A stretch of DNA of 11,712 nt from JAZDEY01 sp043808325 [NCBI: Candidatus Eiseniibacteriota bacterium] (GTDB taxonomy: Bacteria; Arandabacterota; Arandabacteria; Arandabacterales), in assembly GCA_043808325.1 (NCBI GenBank), contig JAZDEY010000012.1, forward strand, positions 1 through 11,712, read 5' to 3'. The notes under the pieces are model-generated. The model worked only from the letters and a program-made list of their open reading frames with translations, searched no databases and was not told the DNA's origin. How positions within the stretch are numbered: position 1 is the stretch's first letter; every line of letters begins with the position of its first letter. Positions 5,275 to 11,238 of the stretch are shown piece after piece. A program made the translations under genes and the position numbers.

Positions 5275-7980
5275 TCACCTTCTCTTCTTTCCTCTGCTCT
5301 GAGCCCTCCGGCGCCTCTGTTGTGCCTTCCGGCGCTTCTCGAGCTGTTTGGATCTAAGCCTCACTAGTTCCGCTTGCTCCTTCTCGGAAAGCCTTCTGGA
5401 GGTTTCGGCTTGCTTAGCCCTTTCCTCGGCGACTTTTCTCTTTTCCGTTTCTTGAGAGGCCACATAAAAGGCGAATTGCATTGAATAAAACGGCTTCTGC
5501 TCATCCGGCACACGCTCGAAGTCTTCCCTAAAGTGCGCGAATCGCTCAGGCCCCAGCGCCTGGATGTATTTATCCCTCTCCTCATCGATCCGCATCCTAG
5601 CCTGACGGACCATCCGCGAGGCGTACTTTGATATCGTAGCCTTGTCAATTATGTCGAATCCAGCGTAGTAGAAACTTTGGATCATGCATTCGTACAGCAG
5701 GTCAGGGCCCACCGCGCTGCTAGAGAAAAGGGATAGAAAGCGGTACAGCGCCTCCGGATACCACGATATTTTGGCCTTGTCGCCCTTGAGCTTGTTCAGG
5801 ATTCCACTCTGCGAAAGGAACGCTGCATTCCTGTTTCTGCAAATCAAGACGACCTCTGCCTCAGCGATGCACTGCGATTCGCCCCGCCAAGTTCCGTACC
5901 TGTTCCGCAGTTCTTGGATCTCGTTTGTGATCGCATCCCGCTCGGCCCACAGGTCGCGGCGCTCATCCGCGTACGTTCTGAAGTCAACTATGTCGATCTT
6001 CAAAGATTGAATCTTGGCCCTGATTGAATCGCTGAGGTTCTGCCTGTAATCCGCACTCAGGCACTGCTTCATGTATTGGTCAAGAGAGGGTGCTCCCTGG
6101 CCCAGAGACCACTTTGTGAATCCGTCGAGAAAGAGATTCTGCTTAAAGCCCGGGCCGGACATGGCAGCTTGGAGCAACAGCGGGCTGTCCATGGGAGCCT
6201 CACGGAAGTTCGCCACGGCCCACCACGCATGGTCACGGACCTCTTCGAAAAGCCGCTCGGTAGTCACGCACTGGAATCCAAGAACTTTCATCCGGGCCAG
6301 TAGGTCTGCCGCATAGCCATGGTTCTGACAGTCAATTGCCAGGATGGGCAAGAGAACACTCGAATCAAATACCCAGGCCTGATCTTGGGCTAACTTAAGT
6401 CTCTCAGTTGAACAGCGCGGCTCTAGGCCCAACGCATGATACGCGAAGTATCCCTGAGACAGCGCAGCCAGATAGTGTTTCATCTCTTCATTTGGTCTCA
6501 GGATGATCTCAAGCATGAGGTCGCCAAACGCTGGCCGAGGGTCTCCGTCGCCTAAATCCGCCGAGCCAGCATTGATTATCTCGAGAATATCCGTCGCGTC
6601 GGACACGTCAACCGGATCAGTCATGAGAATCGATCTGGCGATTTCCATGCCACGCTTCCGGAATGCGCGGACGAGGCCATCCCTCAGGGCATCAATTATC
6701 GACTTGCGCTGCCGATCGTCCAGGCTTGGGTATTGCTGTCTGAGAAACAGATGGCAGGAGTTCTGGAATTTCTCTAATACCAGCTCACGTTCGGCCCTGA
6801 TCTGAGCTATGGCCATCATACCCTTTTGCTCAAAGACGACGATGTGACCATTCTCTGCGAAACTTATGTAGCCGGGCGAATAGAGTGAGTCAAGCGCCTT
6901 ACCGAGAGCAGTCGGGTCTACTCCTGTGGCCGCGAAGATCTTTCCGTTGAGCATTTCCTGCAATGTACTCACGGTCATCCGTGCTCCCGGCTCCATCTCA
7001 GATAGCATACCGAGGATCACAGAGGCATATGTCCTTTCGATGCAGGCATCCGAGGTCCCATCTAGCCGTAGCTGTGTGAAGATGTGCACTGATGCCGCGG
7101 CCTCAGCCACAGACTCATCTATGGGCTCCAGGCCTATACTCGAAGAGTTTCTCTTTGCGATGAACGGATCATAGCGTCTCATTAGTCTCGAGAGTTCCTG
7201 GTGAGCTCCATCTCCGTTGGAATATGGTATGATCCGAATGTTGAGGTGTTGGTAGTACTCAGTAATATCCTTGGCAGGAAAGTCAGCAGCAAACATGAAA
7301 ATCGGATGGTCAGGGGCGGCTATTCCCCTGGCTCGCTCGAGCTGATCGCGCAGGTCTGGGTCCGACGCGCTATATCCTATCAATACCAAGTCGACCATCT
7401 TCAGTACCGCAAGCAACGTGTCACGCCAGTACTGTCTTGCCTGACCGCTCTTGAAATCCTCGTACTGCTCTTCGGTTAAGACGATGTCCTCGGGACCCGT
7501 GGTGTCGCCGTGAATCTTGACGATGAGGTCGCGGCTTGTTGAATGAACTACCTTCATATCATCAAGTGAGTTTCTGCGCACGGTGGCGGGCACACCTTGA
7601 GCCTCCAGGTATGACCTTAAGAAATCATCGAAGTTCGTTGTCAGATAGCAGGAAAAGGGCCACGACGAGATGTACTCGTAGATGCGGCCTTGCCGAGGGC
7701 GTACCTTCAGGAGCTCATCAATGACCCGCATCAGCCCTTCTTTCCCACAGGCCTTCTGCGCATAACTGAATACCCGGGGGTAATTCCCTTTATCCAGAGC
7801 AGCCTGGCACTTCATTATTGCTGCGTCATCGTACCTAATCCTTGAAAGCTCCTCGATGACATGTTGTGCCATCTGCCTCCACGATGGCAGCCCGAGCTCC
7901 CGTGACGGACCGGACCCGACCAGTGCGAAGCACCGCCCCGAGCTCACGGCACGGACCAGATCCCTATCGATCACTGACAC
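5275..7980 (-). CDS. SIR2-domain protein with winged-helix-like, PIN-like and basic coiled-coil regions
   Basis: This is a large (about 901 aa) probable defence effector; numbering is from the GTG at 7980. The SIR2 domain spans about 6-272: GSGPS (22-26), LTTNFDD (113-119, N116), KIHGD (155-159, H157) and GYSASDPD (202-209). These are the NAD-binding and catalytic motifs of the SIR2-like NADases seen in systems such as Thoeris ThsA and DSR. Residues about 312-392 look like a winged helix, and about 402-452 is helical. Residues about 535-725 resemble a PIN nuclease: WVFDSSVLLPIL (D539), TTERLFEEVRDH (E579/E580), AEAEVVLICR (E707/E709), then FLSQS, where a further acidic residue is often found but is missing. 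The tail (about 842-901) is a Lys/Arg/Glu-rich coiled coil ending in a run of arginines. The frame opens at a TTG (8034), but that lies in the promoter -10 region. GTG 7980, with GGGGG about 10 nt upstream, is preferred; GTG 7974 is possible. Confidence 0.85.
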   Translation of the reverse strand: MSVIDRDLVRAVSSGRCFALVGSGPSRELGLPSWRQMAQHVIEELSRIRYDDAAIMKCQAALDKGNYPRVFSYAQKACGKEGLMRVIDELLKVRPRQGRIYEYISSWPFSCYLTTNFDDFLRSYLEAQGVPATVRRNSLDDMKVVHSTSRDLIVKIHGDTTGPEDIVLTEEQYEDFKSGQARQYWRDTLLAVLKMVDLVLIGYSASDPDLRDQLERARGIAAPDHPIFMFAADFPAKDITEYYQHLNIRIIPYSNGDGAHQELSRLMRRYDPFIAKRNSSSIGLEPIDESVAEAAASVHIFTQLRLDGTSDACIERTYASVILGMLSEMEPGARMTVSTLQEMLNGKIFAATGVDPTALGKALDSLYSPGYISFAENGHIVVFEQKGMMAIAQIRAERELVLEKFQNSCHLFLRQQYPSLDDRQRKSIIDALRDGLVRAFRKRGMEIARSILMTDPVDVSDATDILEIINAGSADLGDGDPRPAFGDLMLEIILRPNEEMKHYLAALSQGYFAYHALGLEPRCSTERLKLAQDQAWVFDSSVLLPILAIDCQNHGYAADLLARMKVLGFQCVTTERLFEEVRDHAWWAVANFREAPMDSPLLLQAAMSGPGFKQNLFLDGFTKWSLGQGAPSLDQYMKQCLSADYRQNLSDSIRAKIQSLKIDIVDFRTYADERRDLWAERDAITNEIQELRNRYGTWRGESQCIAEAEVVLICRNRNAAFLSQSGILNKLKGDKAKISWYPEALYRFLSLFSSSAVGPDLLYECMIQSFYYAGFDIIDKATISKYASRMVRQARMRIDEERDKYIQALGPERFAHFREDFERVPDEQKPFYSMQFAFYVASQETEKRKVAEERAKQAETSRRLSEKEQAELVRLRSKQLEKRRKAQQRRRRAQSRGKKRR

Positions 7981-8033
7981 TGGTGAGATGCCCCCATGGT
8001 TATCCGTCGATGCTTCCACCGAAACACCACACA

Positions 8034-8061
8034 ATCATACGGAGGCGCACAAACATGTCAA
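8034..8061 (-). promoter_or_regulatory. Sigma70-like promoter for the SIR2 gene
   Basis: On the minus strand TTGACA (8056-8061, a perfect -35) is followed after 16 nt by TATGAT (8034-8039, 5 of 6 to the -10 consensus). Transcription would start near 8027, giving a leader of about 47 nt before GTG 7980. The -10 overlaps the upstream TTG at 8034, so that codon would not be in the mRNA and cannot be the start. No operator dyad overlaps the promoter, which suggests constitutive expression. Confidence 0.7.
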
Positions 8062-8304
8062 TTGCCAAATTTCGCCTTGCCTGGCGCAACTGCGGGAAGG
8101 GACCTCGTGAGCGACGCGCATCGATCCAGCAGGCCCCGCGCAATCATCTTCGGGAACCGCCCGAGTGTTGAGGTAACCTGACGAATCCGAGTGAGATCTC
8201 CCACTTCGGGCAAAGTGGGCAATCTTCCTACCTGATAGGTCCACAAATCGAGGCACAGAACTACGAATAGAGAGAGGATTTGCCTAGTTGTGAGGAAATA
8301 GGAA
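8062..8304. other. Intergenic stretch with several dyads
   Basis: This stretch separates the SIR2 promoter from the recombinase fragment. It holds the 7-bp palindrome GGTAACC (8172-8178), the hairpin CCCACTT-N6-AAGTGGG (8200-8219), and a small ACCT-GAT-AGGT dyad (about 8230-8240). These could be binding sites upstream of the recombinase gene, but no known site is recognised. A short plus-strand frame at 8055-8171 (38 codons) has GGAGG 9 nt upstream but nothing recognisable, and is not called. Confidence 0.35.
8200..8219. repeat. Inverted repeat CCCACTT-N6-AAGTGGG
   Basis: A perfect 7-bp inverted repeat with a 6-nt loop (CGGGCA) lies midway between the SIR2 promoter and the recombinase fragment. 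No T-run follows on either strand. It may be an operator, a recombinase arm site or a weak terminator; the sequence does not decide. Confidence 0.45.
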
Positions 8305-8400
8305 ATGCTGGTGAAGAGACAACTGAAGAGTCCTGCGTTCTGCCTGAGCCCGGAGGAGATCAAGAAGATCATCTATACGGCCGACAAGTTCGGGGATTGA
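8305..8400 (+). pseudogene. Possible tyrosine recombinase/integrase, N-terminal fragment cut by IS3
   Basis: The frame has a ribosome-binding-like AGGA a few bases upstream and reads 31 aa, ending at a TGA formed where IS3-family DNA appears to begin. The segment FCLSPEEIKKIIYTADKFGD resembles the start of the catalytic region of XerC/phage-type integrases, where 'Ls.eEi.kii.aa..f.Dr' is common. The rest of the gene would lie beyond the right window edge, on the far side of the IS3 element. An integrase beside a defence cluster is common in mobile islands. The fragment is very short, so the family call is tentative. Confidence 0.35.
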
Positions 8401-8657
8401 TGCGCCATAAAGGGAGCTTCCCCCCATTGGTTGGACAGTTTCTGGGGTAGAATAAGCTAATGTTTGGTCGCTCGTCCACCTCCTTGTTCTGACTCCTTGG
8501 CGCCCCCCGAGTGTCGGACACACCACCCGAATTCTGACCCTCGGCACCTTGTTTGAGCCTCCTGCGACCACCGTCGACAGAAACGGCTCTCCAGGTTCGC
8601 CCAGGAACAACGATCTCGACCCAACCCACGTCCCAGATATACCCCCCTCGAAGACCT

Positions 8658-8874
8658 CTACGCGCCCAAGTATACCGCCTCCGGCGTCCGCTTGTCCAAC
8701 GATTGGTGCCGGCGCTGCGTGTTGTAGAAACGGAAGTAACGCGCCAGTCCCGCCCTTGCCACGATCCTGTCGGTGTAGTCCCGCAAGTAGACCTCCTCGT
8801 ACTTCACCGTCCGCCACAGCCGCTCCACGAAAATGTTGTCCATCACCCGGCCACGACCGTCCATGCTCACCCGC
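8658..8874 (-). pseudogene. IS3-family transposase OrfB, 3' part
   Basis: These codons encode the end of the OrfB rve domain: VSMDGRGRVMDNIFVERLWR, then KYEEVYLRDY and NTQRRHQSLDKRTPEAVY. The catalytic Glu of the DDE triad lies in the NIFVERLW motif. The 5' side is cut at 8875 by IS21 element 2; the reading frame joins perfectly to 11234-11712 once that element and one 5-bp duplication are removed. Without the upstream half it cannot be active. The stop is TAG (8658-8660). Confidence 0.9.
8870..8874. repeat. Target-site duplication of IS21 element 2, left copy (CCCGC)
   Basis: CCCGC directly abuts the left tip TGTCAATG of the element and is repeated at 11234-11238 directly after the right tip CATTGACA. 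Five bp is within the usual IS21-family range (4-8 bp). Removing one copy plus the element restores the IS3 OrfB frame. Confidence 0.92.
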
Positions 8875-8928
8875 TGTCAATGCCGAAGTAATATTACCCA
8901 GAAGTGCCGAAGTAAAAGTATACCACCC
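8875..8928 (+). repeat. Left terminal repeat of IS21 element 2
   Basis: The end holds two identical 11-nt direct repeats, TGCCGAAGTAA, at 8881-8891 and 8905-8915, then AAAAGTATACCACCC (8914-8928), which is perfectly inverted at 11180-11194. Multiple short repeats at the tips are the IS21-family pattern of transposase binding sites. Confidence 0.88.
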
Positions 8929-8947
8929 ATACTAGGACATCCGGTGA

Positions 8948-9805
8948 TCAGCCGAGCGAGGATCTTGCCTCCTTCGGTGGTCTTCCCCGGGGTCGGTCTA
9001 CCTTCTTGTCCTTGCCGGCGACTGCTGCCTTGAGGTTCTCGGGCATCAGGGCGGCATGTTCTCTGAGTCGATAGCTGTTGCCGTCGATCTGGATGACCAC
9101 AGCGTGATGGAGCAGCCGGTCCAGGAGCGCGGCGGCGATCACGCGATCGCCGAAGATGTCTCCCCACTCGGCAAAGCCCCGGTTGCTTGTAAGGATTATG
9201 GCTCCCTTCTCGTAGCGGGCGTTGACAAGTTGGAAGAACAGGTGTGCACCACCCCGCTCCAGCGGCAGATAGCCCACCTCATCGATAATGAGAAGGGCCG
9301 TGCGTGTGAGGAAGCGTATGCGTTCGGGCAGCGTTCCCTCTCGTTCGGCCTTCAAGAGTGAGGCGATGATCTCAGCCAGGGTGGCCAGATAGACGCTCTT
9401 GCCGGCCTTGATGGCCTCGACTCCCAGCGCGATTGCCAGATGGCTCTTACCCGTTCCTGGCGGTCCCAGTAAGTGGACCACCTCCTTGCGTTCGACGAAT
9501 CCCAACTGGGCCAGGGTCAGTATCTGGTTGCGATCGACCGACGGTTGGAATGAGAAGTCATACTGCTGGAGCGTCTTCACCTGGGTGAGTCGAGAGGTCA
9601 TCAAGGCCACCTTGACCCGTCGGTTCTCTCTCATCGTGAGTTCTTCACTCAAGAGGAGATCGATCGCTTCAAGTGGGGAGATCTCTCCCTGCTCGAGCCC
9701 CTTGACCGTAGTGTCGAGCATCTCCAGGGCCCTCGCCATCTTAAGCCCCACCAGGTTAAAGCGGACACGTTCCAAGGTGCTGGCAGATCCCGTCTGAGCG
9801 CTCAT
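8948..9805 (-). CDS. istB: IS21-family helper ATPase IstB (element 2)
   Basis: This 285-aa AAA+ ATPase works with IstA in IS21 transposition. Walker A is GPPGTGKS (114-121), Walker B is ALLIIDEVGYLP (170-181), TSNRGFAEWGDIF (206-218) is the sensor segment, and DRLLHH (229-234) follows. The N-terminal helical region (about 10-105) is the family's oligomerisation and IstA-contact part. The tail is basic with an AT-hook-like PRGRPP (about residues 273-278). The ATG at 9803-9805 overlaps the istA stop as ATGA, with a GGGGGAGG ribosome-binding site just upstream. It appears intact and is clearly of a different subgroup from the IstB at 2364-3149. Confidence 0.96.
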   Translation of the reverse strand: MSAQTGSASTLERVRFNLVGLKMARALEMLDTTVKGLEQGEISPLEAIDLLLSEELTMRENRRVKVALMTSRLTQVKTLQQYDFSFQPSVDRNQILTLAQLGFVERKEVVHLLGPPGTGKSHLAIALGVEAIKAGKSVYLATLAEIIASLLKAEREGTLPERIRFLTRTALLIIDEVGYLPLERGGAHLFFQLVNARYEKGAIILTSNRGFAEWGDIFGDRVIAAALLDRLLHHAVVIQIDGNSYRLREHAALMPENLKAAVAGKDKKVDRPRGRPPKEARSSLG

Positions 9806-11073
9806 CGCCTCCCCCTTCCACTCTGGGCAAGGACGCCGGCGATAGCCTCATAGACCTCCAACGACCGGCAGCTGACCTGCTCACCAGGCAAGCCCAATGG
9901 CTCGGCAGGGTCCCGCTGGCGGCGTGTCCTGGCATTGCCGGGCGGTGGCCAGAGCCGATGCCCGGAGGCCACCCGACGTTGGCCGCTACCTTCCAGTACG
10001 GGATGCACGGCGACGAGCGTGCCCGCATCGAGGATGGAGACCTCCCTGGCGGTGACCTGGACCTCAACTACTCTGCGCCGCGTGGTATCGGGGACGCTAT
10101 AGAGATTACCATCCACCGAGACCATGCCGTCGCGGCTGATCCGCCGCTCCATCTTGAGCACCGAGGCGAAGGCAAGGGCTGGAAGCGGCAAGAGCACCGG
10201 CTGCTCCTCGGCAAATGCCTCATCCACCAGGCGCTTCGTCGTCCCGTGGAGCCGCCGATTGGCCACACCGGCGAGCCACTCGCCGAGTTGCCCATTCAAG
10301 TCGTCCATATCTCGGAAGGCCCGGCCCATGAAGAAGTCCTGCCGCACATACCGATAGGGCCTCTCGATCTTGCCCTTGGTCTTCGCTCGCCTCTTGGCGC
10401 ACGCCCGGGGAATGAAGCCGTAGTGCTGCGAGAGCGCCAGCAGAGTCTTGTTGTAGATGATCCCGCGCTCCCGGCCCTCTCCCGTCACGGCCGTCTTCAT
10501 CTGGTTGTAGAGGATCTCCCGGGGCACGCCGCCGATGGCCTCGAAAGCCGCCATGTGGCAACGCACCACCGTAGCCAGGTCCTGCCGCCACACAAATCGG
10601 CAGAACAGGTGGCGGCTCGAAGCCAGGATCAGGCTAAAGAGCCACACGTGCCGCTCCTGGTCGGGAGCATCAGGGAAGTAGATCCTGAAGAGCGCAAAGT
10701 CCACCTGCGCCTGCTTGCCCGCAGGTGTCTCAAAGCGATGCTCCCAACCCGTCTCCTTCGGCGGACGAATCTCCCAAATGAAGTCCTTCACCATCGTGTA
10801 TCCACCCGTATAGCCCAACTGGACGATCTCACGCAACAGCCTGATCGCACTGAGCTCCGGGTAATCCCCTAGACGTCCCTCGATATAGCCCTTGAAACCA
10901 TCCAAGACACTGCCCCGAGGCTGGCGCGGGCCGTAGACCGGTCCCTCCAAGCCACGGCGAAGATACTTCCGCACTGTCTTACGACTCAGGCCCATCTGCC
11001 GGGCGATCGCCCGCATCGACAGGCCCTCTCTGTGAAGCTCGTGTATCATGAATATCTCCCCATGCTTGAGCAC
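9802..11073 (-). CDS. istA: IS21-family transposase IstA (element 2), probable catalytic Asp-to-Asn change
   Basis: This transposase is about 423 aa when started at GTG 11073, preceded by AGGGGG at about 6 nt. The open frame extends to a TTG at 11175, but family members usually begin near the VLKHGEIFMIHEL sequence. Numbering from 11073: HTH at about 10-38 (GLSMRAIARQMGLSRKTVRK), rve core at about 115-260, with D125 (AQVDF) and E237 (GKIERPYRYVRQ), then the beta-rich C-terminal domain (VSVDGNLYSVPDTTRRRVV). The second catalytic aspartate, in the family's usual ILYDNMKTAV-type motif, reads ILYNQMKTAV here (N190, codon AAC at 10504-10506), a one-base change from GAC. If read correctly, the protein is inactive even though the element's ends and duplication are intact. 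It overlaps istB by 4 nt. Confidence 0.94.
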   Translation of the reverse strand: MLKHGEIFMIHELHREGLSMRAIARQMGLSRKTVRKYLRRGLEGPVYGPRQPRGSVLDGFKGYIEGRLGDYPELSAIRLLREIVQLGYTGGYTMVKDFIWEIRPPKETGWEHRFETPAGKQAQVDFALFRIYFPDAPDQERHVWLFSLILASSRHLFCRFVWRQDLATVVRCHMAAFEAIGGVPREILYNQMKTAVTGEGRERGIIYNKTLLALSQHYGFIPRACAKRRAKTKGKIERPYRYVRQDFFMGRAFRDMDDLNGQLGEWLAGVANRRLHGTTKRLVDEAFAEEQPVLLPLPALAFASVLKMERRISRDGMVSVDGNLYSVPDTTRRRVVEVQVTAREVSILDAGTLVAVHPVLEGSGQRRVASGHRLWPPPGNARTRRQRDPAEPLGLPGEQVSCRSLEVYEAIAGVLAQSGRGRR

Positions 11074-11179
11074 GCGATACCCCCTGACGTTGGCCAAAAC
11101 GGCCAACACAGGGTCCCAGTAACTCGCACTCCGTGACAACCTCTTTCTACCCCGCCCCTTGGGTCCCCCTACCAACCCA

Positions 11180-11233
11180 GGGTGGTATACTTTTCAGTCG
11201 CCACTTATGGGGAGTTTTACACCGCCATTGACA
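11180..11233 (-). repeat. Right terminal repeat of IS21 element 2
   Basis: Read inward on the minus strand it begins TGTCAATGGCGGTGTAAAAC and ends AAAAGTATACCACCC (11180-11194 on the plus strand), matching the left end at 43 of 54 positions. It lies upstream of istA, so it probably also carries the istA promoter. Confidence 0.88.
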
Positions 11234-11238
11234 CCCGC
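11234..11238. repeat. Target-site duplication of IS21 element 2, right copy (CCCGC)
   Basis: This matches CCCGC at 8870-8874 exactly and abuts the CATTGACA tip of the element. Confidence 0.92.

Larger units (their letters stand above)
8875..11233 (-). mobile_element. IS21-family element 2 (istA-istB), complete, 2359 bp
   Basis: Both tips are exact: TGTCAATG at 8875-8882 and its inverse CATTGACA at 11226-11233, flanked by the 5-bp duplication CCCGC. The 54-bp ends are imperfect inverted repeats (43 of 54 positions match), and the innermost 15 bp (AAAAGTATACCACCC and its inverse) are identical and sit exactly 39 bp from each tip. istA and istB are on the minus strand with a 4-nt overlap. It is inserted in an IS3-family transposase gene and is therefore younger than that element. 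Mobility may be lost, because IstA carries an Asp-to-Asn change at a catalytic position. Confidence 0.95.

Noticed and set aside
5187-8109. GGGACCTCGTG occurring at 5187-5197 and 8099-8109 around the SIR2 gene, as possible att repeats
   Set aside because: An 11-nt repeat is expected by chance several times in a window of this size, and there is no extended match around either copy.
8055-8171. Plus-strand 38-codon frame with GGAGG 9 nt upstream
   Set aside because: The ribosome-binding match falls in the spacer of the opposing SIR2 promoter, the peptide is unrecognisable and basic, and no plus-strand promoter is evident. Kept only as a remote possibility.
8284-8880. Minus-strand open frame of 198 codons
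   Set aside because: It overlaps the OrfB 3' end in another frame; the OrfB frame has clear family motifs.
9958-10872. Plus-strand open frame of 304 codons
   Set aside because: It lies entirely antisense to the well-supported istA of IS21 element 2, has no recognisable domain and reads as a codon-bias shadow.
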